Positions 34,898-46,518 of a stretch of 64,000 nucleotides of DNA are shown here, in pieces. The number at the start of each line of letters is the position of its first letter. The first letter of the stretch is position 1. Source of the stretch: Caecitellus pseudoparvulus (taxonomy: Eukaryota > Bigyra: Bicosoecida); assembly GCA_965644315.1 (NCBI GenBank), contig CBFFRQ010000091.1:79793-143792 (forward strand). The letters run 5' to 3'. The notes beneath the pieces were generated by a model. The model did not search any database. It had not been told where the DNA came from and worked only from the letters and a program-made list of their open reading frames with translations. The translations under genes and the position numbers were made by a program.

Positions 34898-36878
34898 TTA
34901 CATGTCTGGCGCCTGGGGTGCGCGGGGCTTGGGCCCGCCTGCCTGCTTGGCCATGATGATCTGGTCCACGCGCAGCACTGTGATGGCGGCGTCGAAGGCC
35001 AGGCGCAGGGCACTGATCTTGACGGCGGCGCTGTCCAGAATGCCGTCCGCCGCACCGTCCACGACGGAGCCACGGTCGTCCCCCATGACGTTCACGCAGG
35101 CCGACACCTGCCCGCCCGCATGCGCTGCGTACAGCGCCGCCATGGTCTCGCTGGCCTTCAGCCCCGCGTTCTCCGCCAGTGTGCGTGGGACGACCTCGAA
35201 TGCCTCAGCGAAGGCACGGATGGCGTACTGCTCCAGGCCGGGCGTGCTGCTGGCCAGGGTGGTCAGCTGGTGCGCCAGCTCAGTCTCTGTCGCGCCGCCG
35301 CCGGGCAGCAGGCGTGGGTCGCGGCACAGCTGCTTGGCCACCGCCGTCGCGTCGTCCACGCTGCGGGCGACGTCCTCCAGGAAGCTCTGCGTGGCACCCC
35401 GCAGGACAATGGTGGCGATGCCGCTGTCCTCCGCCTCGTCCTGGCGGAACACCGTCACGCGGCGCGAGGCGATCTCCTGCACCTCCACAGCCGTGGCGTG
35501 GCCCAGTTCCTCCGGCACGGGGGGCCCCACACGCACGAGGGCGGTGGCGCCGATGGCCCGGCACAGGCGGCGCAGCTCGAACTTGGACACTACCTTCACC
35601 ACCATGAGCCCGTACTTCTCCAGGAAGTGCAGGGCGATCTCCGAGACGGAGCCGCCAGAGACCACCACCTTGGCGCCCGTGGCGGCGATGGCGGCAATGG
35701 TGCTCTCCATGGCTGCCTCTTCGCCCTTGGTGAAGTCACGCAGCTGGTCGGCGTCCTTCAGCACGACGGTGCCCTTGGTGTCGGCCTCCATGGCCTCGAT
35801 GCCCACGGAGAAGACGGCGATGGGCGCGTCGGAGACGGCCTTCACGGTACCCTCAGTGTCGCGGCGCACCACTGCGCCAGTGACGACGGCGGAGTTGCCG
35901 ATGGTGCCGCCAACCATGGGGCTGACACGGACGCTGTCCACGTTCACGGCAGGCGCCTTGGGGGCCGCCGGCATGACGGTCGTGGCGGCCTGCGCCACCA
36001 ACGGCGCGATGATGTCCTCGTACCCGAACTGCTTGGATGCGATGACAGGCTTGAGCATGGCGGTCATGCTCGCGACGTCGCGGGGCGCCTCCAGCTTCTG
36101 CACGGCCAGGGAATCCAAGACCTCCAGGGCTTTCTTGGATGCGTTGGTGTAGCCTGAGACGATCTCAGAGGGGTGCACGCCCTGATGAGGGGGGAGGGGG
36201 GCAGGCGTAGTGCACAGCGTGAGCCAGAAACGCTGCGTGAAACGCCGGCACACGCACCGTGCGCAGCAGCTCCTCGGCCTTGCTCAGCAGCTCGCCAGCA
36301 ATGGTCACAACAAGGTTAGTTCCGTCACCCATCTGTGGGGCGAGTGGGGGGGCAGTGGCGAAACCTGGCCCGCGCGCAAGGTCGACTTCGCGCTCTCACC
36401 TCCTGCTCCTGCATCTTTGCCGCCAGCACCAGCATGCGCGCAGCGGGGTGCTGCACCTCCAGCTCACTGCACACTGTCGCAGCATCACCAGTCACGAAGA
36501 TGCGCTCCAAGTGGTTGATGACCTGTGGAGCGGCCGTGCTAGGGCAGGGGTGAGCAGCAGCAAGGGCACAGCCGGGCACTCAGCACAACGGCACAGCGCA
36601 ACGGCATGGCTTGTCAGTACCTGCCGTGCTGAGCCTGTGCCCCGCGCCGCGGGGCACGAAACACACAGCACAGGCATGAAGTGCAAACAACATGTAGCAC
36701 ACACCAGCTTGTTCATGCCGTTGGGGCCCAAGGAAGTCTTGGTGATGTCGGACAACTTCTTGGCCGCCTCGATGTTGCGGAGCACTGCCTCCTCCACGCC
36801 AGAGAAGTGCTTGAAGCCCTTCTTCAGCAGGCCGCTGACACCTGGGCGCCCTGTTTGAAAGCGCATCTTGCCGCTCAT
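34898..36878 (-). CDS. CCT8: Chaperonin CCT subunit theta
   Basis: Four exons on the minus strand: 36878-36705, 36522-36400, 36332-36258 and 36181-34898, all phase 0; 551 aa, the usual length for CCT subunits. CCT/TRiC folds actin, tubulin and other cytosolic proteins. The N terminus reads GLLKKGFKHFSGVEEAVLRN, characteristic of theta. ATPase motifs are TKTSLGPNGMNK, MGDGTN and, in the last exon, LLPGGGATE. The C terminus (VDQIIMAKQAGGPKPR) also fits CCT8. The MGDGTN motif falls exactly at the start of exon 3. Introns are 67-182 bp. Confidence 0.95.
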
Positions 36879-37966
36879 GGTTGGCGCAGGTGACGGGTCT
36901 GGGTGGCTTGCAACAGGTGGGGTCCGTTCGCAGGCGATATCTAGTGCAACGCAGGTGAAACGCTGGCTGCACTCTAAAGTGAACTACGCCACATGCAAAC
37001 AGCTGAGCGTGGGGTGGGTGCTTGGTAAATTAAATATATGCTCCTACTGAACCTGTGCGCAGCCAGCGTTTGTCAGGGTGTCCCACTGCCTGGGCACCTT
37101 CACTTAGGGCCTCCTGGTCTTTGATCCAGTCCGTACAGGTGCGAGCGCCAAGTGTCCATTGGCTTGCACTGCAGAAGAAAGCGCGAACGAAATTCCCGTT
37201 CCAGTGCCCAGAAAGGGATTTGCAGTGCAAGAAATGCTGCCAGTTCCAGACTGTGGCCTTTTCTGGCGTGCGTGTGCCCGAGCTTGCTAGGCATTAGCGG
37301 CCGCTCGCCCAACTGCCGCAGCTCGTACATTCTAAAATCCTACCATCAAACTTGCTCGGAATGTAAGCGTTGCATGGCATGCAGTAGCCCTGACTGCTGC
37401 TGGCGGCAGAGGCAGGCTGCGGGGAAGTTGCTCAAGAACAAAGGTCCGGCTGTCACAGATCCGGCAGACGCTCCATGTCGGGCCAGACATGTGCCACGGG
37501 CATGCTTTCGACGGCACCATCATCAGCACAAGCAACAGATATCCCGTGTCCCTGTCTCGGCGGGGCGGCTCAAGGTGGTGCGAGCGATGGCGGAGCCAAG
37601 GACAGCAGACGCAAGCCACGGCCTCACATTGATGCCTAATCGCACACCGCCATCCCCACGCTCTACCCTCACTCTGCCCTGTCCATGGACCACACCCACA
37701 GGCGAGGCAAGTGCGTGGGGAGCGGTGAGAACAAAGAGGCTGGCGATGCAACGTAGTTCGAACACCGGCACGCATACTCCAAACACACCACACTCTCCCG
37801 CCTCTAACGCTGCAATGTCTGCATTCTTCACTCACTGCACTCTCAAAATCAGAACACAAGATCCCCGTGCAAACCGCTCTGAGGAGACAAAGTCCGACTC
37901 CAGCCTGCAAAGGCCATCAACAAAGCGCAGTCAGCACTGGCAAGGAGGAATGTGGCAACAGCGGAG
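36879..37966. other. Gene-poor stretch between CCT8 and the CR-like gene
   Basis: About 1.1 kb, clearly more A/T-rich than the surrounding genes. Open frames here overlap on both strands and show no family signature or good splice pattern. It should contain the CCT8 promoter near 36900 and the 3' end of the CR-like gene near 37900. I see no repeat or RNA gene. Confidence 0.5.
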
Positions 37967-40900
37967 CTACTCTGACTTCGGCAACTGCCTCCGAGGCAAG
38001 GGCGATGACTCTTCAATACTGACTGAAAGGTGGGATTCCAGTGACTTCATCTCGGGGGGCAGGAACCCGTCCTTAAACACTCCGAAGAAGCCAGGGATCT
38101 CAACGGCCTGTAAGTCATGGTGCTCTTTTCCCTCGTCCTGGCCCTTGGATGTGCAATAGATGAAGTAGACCTTCACATCATCTTCAGATCGGATTAGTGT
38201 CATGAGAGGAGGCTCCGTGCTGCTCCCAACCTGTGCATCAGAGTGGGGCTGCACTTCCATGGCCTCAGCCTCAACGCCAGGCATGTCGGACGCTGCTTCG
38301 GATGCCTCACTGACGTCGTCGGCGGCCTCTTGCCCAAGGTCTGTGGGTGACGCACTTTCCTCGAAAATAGCTGCTGAGAGCACTGGATCTCTGGCAGCTT
38401 GAGTTGTCGCCAGTCGAAGCAACTCTGCCGTGGCCGCCCCAACTTGCTGACGTTGCTCCTCACCCAGCATCGTCGGATCTGTGGTTATCCCGGTGAAGTG
38501 GCCGGTGGTCGCACGTGCCTCAATTGTGCAGTTCAGGTCAATGGGGACCCCAAACATCCACAAGATGGAGTTCGCCATCGTTGTCTTCTGCTGACCTCGC
38601 TTCCCAGCTGCCTGCGTGAACTTCACCCTGTTCCCGTCCAATTCTGTGTGGTAGTTCAGATTGCACGCAAGGTTGGCAATGTCTTTTAGCGTGTTCGGAA
38701 GCTTCAACTTCTTCAAGTCTTTCGGGGGGACGCCGGCGAACTTCAGCTTCTCCAGGGTTCTCCCGTAACCGTGCACGGACAGGGAAGAAATGGTGGTCTC
38801 GATGAAGGCCACCTCCAGCTGCCCCTGCTCCGACTCCTTCGGCCGTCTGAATACAACGAAGTCAACTGCTGGAAAGACGTGGGGAGTGCGCACCACATGC
38901 GTGTTCCCAGGCTCCAGGTTCTGCACAATCTGCACGTCCATTGGAGACAAGCCAGCCCCTGTCACCTCAAGCTTGACCCTTTCCGCCGGGAACGAGTCCT
39001 TGTCCAGCCCAAAGGAGTACGTCCGCAGCATCTCAATCGGGGGCTCGCCAGCATCCTTCGACAGTGGCGTGTACTCTGATCCGAACAGCCCCAGCTCCAA
39101 CAGGGTCGTCACCGAGTCCTCGAACAGTTGCCCTGTGCCAAAGTCGGTCGCCCCTGACAGCAATGCCTCCCACGCCTTCTTCTTCGCCGGGTCGTGGCGG
39201 TTACTCGCAGCTTCTGTGTGCTTCTGGAACAGAGCTCGCATGTAGGCGTGCCTCGCTGTGTGCGACGAAAATTCCACATTGTCCTCCAACGCAAGCTTGT
39301 TCGGTCTTATCCTCGAGAGGATCGAGGACGCTGCCAAGGAGTGATTCCAAAACACCGACAGTCCACCCGCGTTGCCCGCAAGCTCCTTGAGCGACTTGTC
39401 GGAGAAATGATCGAAACAGCGACTCTGCATGCTCTCCATGCTTTCCTTCCAAGCGTCATGGAGCACGTTGAAGAACCACTCTTCTGGGTTCGCCGCCAAT
39501 CCACGCTCTTTCAACAAACTGGCGATTTCAGCTTTACTCTTACTGCGATCCTCGATCTTTCTACGATCCTTCTCCTGGTCGCCTGCAATCTTGACAACCC
39601 GACGCAAACTCCGAGGAACCCCGCCCAACGAATGGATCAGTTTCCGAAGGAGCTCCCGTTGTTTGTCGTCTTTCACGACAGTCAAGGCAAGGGGCGGAAG
39701 CTGAAGCGAAGTGTCTTCACCCGCCCAACTGTCAATAACCCGTGCTTTCTTGCCTGTATACGTAAGCCCCTCAGGCACCTCATACTCGGCCGGCCCCAGC
39801 ATGAGCTTGAGCGCCAAGCTCGGGTCCAGCCGCTGCATCTCGAAGAAGGGGTGCTCTTTGTCAGCTGAAGAGGACGTGTCAAAAGCCTTGTTCAATGTCT
39901 GGTTCGTCTGACGGAGTGCTGCAGCGTGGAAGTCAGGGGAAAAGGCGACCACCTTGCTCGCACTTGAGTTCCAGCTCATCAAGCGCTTCAGCGATTCCCA
40001 CCACCTTACATGCTCCGTATGCTTCTTCACCAGCTGCCTGTGCAGGCGGTTGGCTTCATCAATGATGAAAGCACTTGGCAACCCCCCCTTCTCGATTGGT
40101 GTGTAGTCACCTGCGTTGTATATTGAGTCTTCCACGAAAGCTCGGAGGAACGCATGGTGTGCATCGGTACCATGCATGCCAATCTCAGCAATCTGCTGAC
40201 ACAGCTCGGGAGTCCGCACACTCCTGCCACATGAGAACGAGAATCCCCCCTGAAGAAGTCGCTCAAGGAGCTTGTCAAACTTGTCAGAGTTTGGAGCGAG
40301 CACTTCTGACTCTGACAAGTACATGACATCGCCCCCAGCCCCGATCCCGATCATCGCTGCAAGAGCCCGCAGAGAAGCAGACTTCCCCGTCCCGTGCACG
40401 GCAGTTGTCATGGTACCAAGCTGTGCTCCAAGGCAGTTGTATGCTGCCTTCACGAGCAGCTTTGCACGTGAGCGAGTCAGAACATACGTCGTAAACGTCA
40501 ACTCCTCTAGTGGCACTTCAGACTCAGGCAGGTGAAGGAAGCCGTGTGCACCGGGCCTCAAGCCTGGCAATGTCACCCCGTCCAGCGGGAGGCTGGTCAA
40601 GTCAGTTTTCTCGTCTTTGAGCAGGAAAGGCAGCGATACCCAGATGGGAATTCGCAGCACTGCAGCTTTGAACTCGCCGTCGACAAAGATAGGGTAGCAT
40701 CCAGTGCTCCACTTGATGTCCTTCACTGGGTCAACGCTATCCTTGAACTTTTTGTCTTTCTTAAGTCGCGCTGCGGTCAAGGGTGACTCGGGGCGAAAGG
40801 CATGCACGACGTCCCAGTACCACGCATCTTGGGTGGTGAAGGCACGTTCAACATTGAGCAGCCAGCCAAAGTTGTCAGTCAATATTTTATGCTTCTTTCG

Positions 40901-42271
40901 GTTCATCTTAAGGAGCCTGTCGATGTAGCTTGCATCCGTGACCCCCGCGGTCTTGAGCAGCGCTCGAGCCTTGGCCTTGCCGTTTCGTTTCGCAATCAAG
41001 AGTGCGCGAAGCGGGAGCCCCAAATTCACGACCTTGTGCTTCCGCACTGCTTCGTTGAACCACGCAGAGCGGATAGCCTTCTCAAGTTGCTTTGGAAGCC
41101 TCGAATCTGGCAAGTGCTCAGGGGCCTCAGACACCAACTTCCTGCTGTACTCGGCGGGGTCGTGTGCCGCCAGGCTTGACACTGATTGGTTACAGAGGTT
41201 GAACACAATGTGAGTCCGCTCGTCAGGGGACTTATGGTGCTGCAACATTTCCATGGATGTGCTGATGATTCCACTTTCCTTCAAAATCTTCCACAGCTCG
41301 GGCCCCGCCTTGGCCTGTGCAAAGCAAAGGAAGAAGCCGAAGTGCAAAAATATCAGCAAACAGGCAAGTCAAATGCTCAACTCACTTCACATGCTTGCAT
41401 AGCACTCTTCGTGTCTGCAATTAACTTTCGTCTCTTCGCTTGCTCAGCTTTCAGTGCCTTCTGCCTCTCCACTTGCTCAGCTTCCAGTGCCTTTTGCCTC
41501 TCCACTCGCTCAGCTTGACTTACCTCTCGGCGTCGATTGAGTTCTTCGTTCAGAGCGTTGTCTGCTTCGAGACGCTGCGTGTAATACTCCCCTGCTTTGG
41601 CCAGCATATCTGGCAGATCTATGACCCAAGCCTTCGAGCTGGCGTTCTGCAGCTCGATACCCAGGTCTGTGAGGTAGTTTTCGCCCCTGGCCAGCCTCAA
41701 TGAAGCATTGATCGGAACGGACAGCAGAGACGAAAGGAGTTGCGTCTGCACGTCCATGGCATTCTTCTCCGTCCGAAGCGCGAACTCAAGTTGACGTATG
41801 AAGCCGCATGAAGCGAAGGTCTGGAACAGGAGAGTGTCAGGAGGCGTCTGGGAAGAAAGCGAAGTCGAGTGAAGGGTGTGGTGACTCGCCCAAGCACGGC
41901 CCGCGCGCAAGGTCACGCACCTCCAGCTTCTCGAGGGCTGCCAGAGCCAGTCTTAGTGGAAGCTCTCCTTGTGTTTCTTCAAGCTCAGACAAAGCCACAA
42001 GCAACTTCTCCCTCTTCTTCTCCGGAAGCTGTCCCCACCATGACGTGCTCGGAAGCACATCGCTGGCCAACCGAGGCCCCTCCACTGCAGCACTAGCCAC
42101 AGATGAAGCATGACGCACCAGGCTGGGTGCCTTGTGCGCCTGGGGTGCGTGTGGTGGAGGCCAAAGCACTGGAGCAGGAGCAAATTCCGCCCCAACACTG
42201 CGCAACGCCAACAAGGGCCGCAATGACGCCCCCAGGCCACGGGACAAAGCCAAGACAGCCTTCAAACTCAT
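37967..42271 (-). CDS. Large P-loop NTPase with C-terminal nuclease-like domain (Crinkler-RHS-type)
   Basis: Three exons on the minus strand: 42271-41921, 41820-41386 and 41314-37967, all joints phase 0; 1377 aa. The N terminus (MSLKAVLALSRGLGASLRPL) is basic and hydrophobic, like an organelle-targeting or secretion leader. A coiled coil follows (about 215-262, repeated ERQKALEAEQ). The NTPase has Walker A AVHGTGKS (about 567-574) and Walker B SAFIIDEANRLHR (about 678-688). Near the C terminus, VDFVVFRR and VAFIETTISSLSVHG resemble the Asp and E/QxT...H motifs of the restriction-endonuclease fold found after the NTPase in Crinkler-RHS-type proteins. Such proteins occur as secreted effectors and as mobile-element-linked genes. 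Codon use is visibly less GC-rich than in the neighbours. Family placement rests on motifs recalled by eye. Confidence 0.72.
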
Positions 42272-43539
42272 GCTACGCCGTCGATGTGTGCAGATTCCGA
42301 CGATGCTCGCTCACTCGTCAAGGCCGTGCTGGTGCGGAAGCGTGCCGACTCCGAGCAGCGCAGAGCTGCACAGAGCGGAGGTGAGGCAGGGTTCAACACA
42401 ATGCCCCAAGCGTACAGTACACAGGCTGTGCTATTTGAGTTGCGGGAATCCCGATTGTTGTTTGTTTGCTTCCATATCACCGTTGCACAGCCCTAGCAAG
42501 CCAGTTGGGACATGAGATGGTGCTTTTCGATGTGCGAATGATGTAAAAATGCGTCTGAAGGTGCAGACGCAAAGGAAGCACCGCCAAATCTTGAACGAAG
42601 ACACGTGGCGCCTGCACTAGCAGACAAGACGAACAATGTGGCCTCTGAGATCCCAGCAACTCGTCCCTCGCTTCACTCGCCCCCCGCACACAACGCGGAT
42701 GACGGCGAAGTATGTCAGCATTCAAACGGCCAAGCGCCAAACGACACTGAAGCCCCCACGAGGCATTCAACACAAGGAGCACGCTCTTGCACTTGTGGCC
42801 CTGTCGAGCACCGACACCGCAAGCAGCAAGCCTGCCTGCCAAGCTCTGCAAGCTTCCAGCGAGCAAGCTGCCGTGGCTACGATGTGGACGGACTCGCCCG
42901 CCACGATTGACGGATCTCACGCTACACCACGCAACGCACCGAGTCCAACAGCGGTCCATCTCACAAGCTGCACGGAGAGATGCTGTCCAAAGTGCGACTG
43001 AGTTGTGAACCTCGTGCAGTGCGGGCCAGGCTGCAAGGTAGCATGCTCGCACAGAGGCCAGCCACTGCCGGGCCCAAGCCCCGAACACTGCAGACCACCA
43101 AGTGGCCCCTCCTCAAACGACACCACACAGCGTATCTGTCCACACAAAGCCCATTCCACGTCAAGCCCTACCCTGTGATACCCCCGCAGGGTCCTTGCCC
43201 GCAGAGAGATTGAAGGCTGGCGCTGAGCTCGGCAGCCACGTACTTTGCCATTCTGCACCCACGACGGTGGTTACCGAGACCAAACCGTTAGCCCTTGCAT
43301 CACAAACACCAGGACACCTTTCTTGTGCTTTTAGTTTTCGTGTGAAGCGGCACTTGCAGCACTTCGTCAAGACGAAGAGACATGGATACCCGCACTCGAT
43401 TCTATTTGCCAGGCCAATGCACCCCCCCTCCCTAAAACGAATGAGGCCATTGAACTTGGGGGTTCTGTGACGACTGCGGGTGCGTCGAGGGTGCTCATCT
43501 GAGCTGTGTGTGCAGACGTACCCCCCTGTGCAGCATGCG
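42272..43539. other. Gene-poor stretch upstream of the CR-like gene
   Basis: About 1.27 kb between two divergent start codons, with base composition like the CR-like gene and unlike the GC-rich gene that follows. Open frames on both strands (for example around 42480-43090) overlap one another and show no recognisable domain. I see no long repeats or terminal repeats bounding the island. Confidence 0.5.
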
Positions 43540-46467
43540 ATGGCTGCCCCGCTGGTCCACATGCATGTGAAGGCGGGCCACGGGCAGCAACATTTGCTGG
43601 AGCTGTTGGAGGGACAGGACGCAGGGGAATGTGCAGCAGCCTTTGTTCGGCGTCATGGCCTCCCAGATCACGCTGCAGAGGTGCTGACAAGCCAGCTGGA
43701 GGCCCAGGCTGCGGTGGCCCGGCAAAAGCTGGCTGAGACTCGAAACGCGCGCGGCGAAACGCTGCCGAGGCAGGCCGCAGCGCCTCCCCCCTCGTGTGCT
43801 TCAGGCCAGCAGGAAAGCATAGATGCCGATAGATCTGATACGTACGAGGCGTCCATGTGGCGGGGCAGTGACGCTGATGCAGGGTCGGTCAGCGTGGGTT
43901 CGTTGGGAGATGTGACTTCAGCTTTGGGCCTGCCAAGCCCAAACGTCGCCGTGGCACCCGCTAACTCTCCAGGCGGGGGTAGTGCCATGACTGCCAGCTC
44001 CCGCATGATGGCCCAAGATGACTTTCAGCGGGAATTGCAGTTCAACGCGGTGCGCGAGGCAGCGGCGGCTGCCCTGGAGGCAACTGCGGCCAAAGCGCGC
44101 CGGCGCCCGCGCCCCCCCTCGGCGCCCACAGGCACTGACCCAGACGCCCCCATGCCGGCAGTGTACAACCGCCTGGTCAAAGATGCGCGTGACCGCGCGG
44201 CAGCAGAGCCTATGGCGGACACAGCGGAAGAGGCTCCTGCCAAGCCAGGGCTGCACCTGCGGCCACATCTGGACCGTGGCGCCCCTGAGTCGCCACCAGA
44301 GCACTCCTGGCCTGCCGTGCGACCGAGCAGTGAGCAGGATGCACGGAGTCTGCCCTCCTATGCTGCCAGCACGGTGTCACAAGGCAGTGCTGCGCAGGTG
44401 GCGTGGGCAGGGGGGCCGGGGGGGGCCGACCCGGGCAGGGCCGTTACTGGGTGGGTCTGCCCCGCCTGTGGCCACGCCAACTTGCCAGGGGAGGAGCTGT
44501 GCACTGCCTTGCTCAAGTGGGGTGCTGCTCTGCGGCACACTGACGGCCGAGTGCTGCGCTTCAAATCGGCACGGCGAAGGGGCGGCGGGGGGGGGACTGG
44601 TGCACCGGACCCGCCGCGGGCGGTTAGCCCGCCACCGGAGCAGCCTGCATCCCCAGCACCGCCGGCCCCCCTGCCCACCTTTTCGTTTCCATCGCCTGAC
44701 CAGGCTCTTACCGGCAAGGTGTCCCCGGCAGCCAGTGGGGTATCAGGCCACTCCCCCACCCAAGCTGCCGCAGCAAGGGCAAGTGTGCGGCCTGATGCAC
44801 GGCCTGGCCCAGAGCGAAGCACACAACCTGGACCGGAGGTGGACAGGGAGGCAGCCCCCCCTTCGCCCACGGAGCATGCCGCCAAGGCCAGCCAGGGCAT
44901 GTGGGCGGAGGATGTCATGCGCGGCAACGTGTTGGCGCCGGGCTGGCAGCGCGTGTGTGGCGCGCGCCGCCCGCACCACCACATGCCGCTCGTGTCCCGC
45001 CCCGCCCGCCCAGGCCACGTGCAGGCGCGTGCGGCAGCTGCCGCCCAGCGCAGGGAGGCGCTAGCACAGGAGGCCGCGGCCGCCGCGACCCGGGAGTGCA
45101 CCTTCGCACCGGCGCTGAACCGGCGGTCCCTGCGCCTGGCAGCCGCACGGGACAGGGCAGAGGCCGCATGGCAGAGCATGGCAGCGCAGGTGGGTGGCCC
45201 GGTGCCCGCCTCAGCCCGCTCGGTGCGCCAGGCGCCGCAGACCCTGCGTCTGCGCGTGACCAAGGCCCAGCCCGCCGCCGCTGGCGCCGCGCCCCCCCCG
45301 CCACAGGCCGCCAACACAGCCTGCCTGCACGCCCTGCATGCCGAGGCGGAGACACGGCGGGCGCGGCGGCGGCAGCTGCAAGCAGATGCTGCCGCAGCCG
45401 CGTCAGCCGCCGCTCGACCGCGCCCATCCCGCGCCAACGACGCGCTGGCCCAGGAGTTCGTGCGGCGCGTGGCGGCAGACACATTTGCACTGCTGGCTGC
45501 TGCAGCCAGGGTGCCTGCCGCAGACCGGGACCGGAAAGGTGCGGAGCTGGGGGCGTTGCTGGCACAATATGCAGCGGCGCTGCCGCCTGCACCACGTCTC
45601 TACCCCCCTGATCACCCGGGTGGCGCGTGGCTGGGCGTGTTGGCGCCGCCCCTCCAGCGCCACGCCAAGGCGGCAGTGGAAGCGGCTGGGCCACGGGGCG
45701 TGGATGTCCAGGGCTTCACCAAGGCATGGGTGCGGTCTCTGGCCCAGGCGCGGGCACGGGCCACGCGGGTGGTGCTGCCTCCAGGCCGCCCAGCCTGGGT
45801 CCTGGCTGGGAATGAGCTGAGGGCGCTGCAGCGGCAAGTGGTCAGGGCGCGGCAGACGCCGCCAACCTCCCCACCAGACACACCTGCCGCTGCGGAGCCA
45901 TTGGCAACCACCCAAGCAAGTGCTGCTGCCCAGGGCCACACGACGGCTGATGCTTCGTCCTCCCCGGCTCCCGCCGCCTCAGGCGACAGCAGCCAACATG
46001 ACGCAGAGAGCGAGCCTGGTGATGTGGCAGATGCAGCTGGTGCCACGTACAAGCCCCGGCTCAGCCGGGAGTCAAGGCGCCTCGTCGCAGTAGCCCGGGC
46101 GGCAGCCAAGTCCGCTGGGGAGCCAGCGCTGCCAGTGCACGAGCGCTTGCTGGCTCAGGGCCAGGAGTACGCCAAGCGCGCCGCAGCGCAAAGTGCCAAG
46201 GCCGCAGCTCAGGCTGCTGCTGGTGCACTACCTTCCCGGGCGCGCCATGCCCGGCGAGGCGCTGGTCCCAGCCGCATCCCCACCCGGACAGAGCCCCCGC
46301 CCTCACCCTCCCCAGTCCAGCGGCCACCCTCCCCCAGCAGCAGCTCCCTCGTGTCCCTGGATGACGTGGACTGGGTGGGAGGGGGCGCTGCCGAGCAGGG
46401 CAGTGCGCTGGCTGCTCTCGCGTCGTTCGACATGGGCAAGCTAGCCGCCTTGACAGGAGACCCCTAG
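43540..46467 (+). CDS. Flagellar/cytoskeletal-type protein with CTF-P-N repeats
   Basis: A single exon of 975 aa. The start ATG at 43540 begins the N-terminal ubiquitin-like module VHMHVKAGHGQQHLLELLEG, followed by a helix ending EVLTSQLEAQ, an arrangement common at the N terminus of ciliary proteins in alveolates and stramenopiles. A small Cys motif (CPACGHANLPGEELC, about 307-321) resembles half a RanBP2-type zinc finger. Two repeat motifs typical of protist cilium-associated proteins occur: ECTFAPALNRRS (about 520) and TYKPRLSRESRRL (about 836) with VHERLL (about 866). The rest is Ala/Arg/Pro-rich. Function is inferred from motifs only; the likely location is the axoneme or cortex. Confidence 0.7.
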   Translation: MAAPLVHMHVKAGHGQQHLLELLEGQDAGECAAAFVRRHGLPDHAAEVLTSQLEAQAAVARQKLAETRNARGETLPRQAAAPPPSCASGQQESIDADRSDTYEASMWRGSDADAGSVSVGSLGDVTSALGLPSPNVAVAPANSPGGGSAMTASSRMMAQDDFQRELQFNAVREAAAAALEATAAKARRRPRPPSAPTGTDPDAPMPAVYNRLVKDARDRAAAEPMADTAEEAPAKPGLHLRPHLDRGAPESPPEHSWPAVRPSSEQDARSLPSYAASTVSQGSAAQVAWAGGPGGADPGRAVTGWVCPACGHANLPGEELCTALLKWGAALRHTDGRVLRFKSARRRGGGGGTGAPDPPRAVSPPPEQPASPAPPAPLPTFSFPSPDQALTGKVSPAASGVSGHSPTQAAAARASVRPDARPGPERSTQPGPEVDREAAPPSPTEHAAKASQGMWAEDVMRGNVLAPGWQRVCGARRPHHHMPLVSRPARPGHVQARAAAAAQRREALAQEAAAAATRECTFAPALNRRSLRLAAARDRAEAAWQSMAAQVGGPVPASARSVRQAPQTLRLRVTKAQPAAAGAAPPPPQAANTACLHALHAEAETRRARRRQLQADAAAAASAAARPRPSRANDALAQEFVRRVAADTFALLAAAARVPAADRDRKGAELGALLAQYAAALPPAPRLYPPDHPGGAWLGVLAPPLQRHAKAAVEAAGPRGVDVQGFTKAWVRSLAQARARATRVVLPPGRPAWVLAGNELRALQRQVVRARQTPPTSPPDTPAAAEPLATTQASAAAQGHTTADASSSPAPAASGDSSQHDAESEPGDVADAAGATYKPRLSRESRRLVAVARAAAKSAGEPALPVHERLLAQGQEYAKRAAAQSAKAAAQAAAGALPSRARHARRGAGPSRIPTRTEPPPSPSPVQRPPSPSSSSLVSLDDVDWVGGGAAEQGSALAALASFDMGKLAALTGDP

Positions 46468-46493
46468 GGGGTGGGGGAGGAGGGGGGGCGCAC

Positions 46494-46505
46494 AATGCAT
46501 GCATT
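46494..46505. terminator. Candidate shared 3'-end element AATGCATGCATT
   Basis: A 12-bp perfect palindrome between the stop codons of two convergent genes (46467 plus, 46519 minus). It contains the AATGCA/TGCATT core in both orientations. Confidence 0.5.
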
Positions 46506-46518
46506 CCAGCGGGGCGGC

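Noticed and set aside
42477-43088. 203-codon minus-strand frame upstream of the CR-like gene
   Set aside because: Overlapping frames on the other strand are equally long, it lacks family signatures, and it could be decayed sequence; not supportable as a gene.
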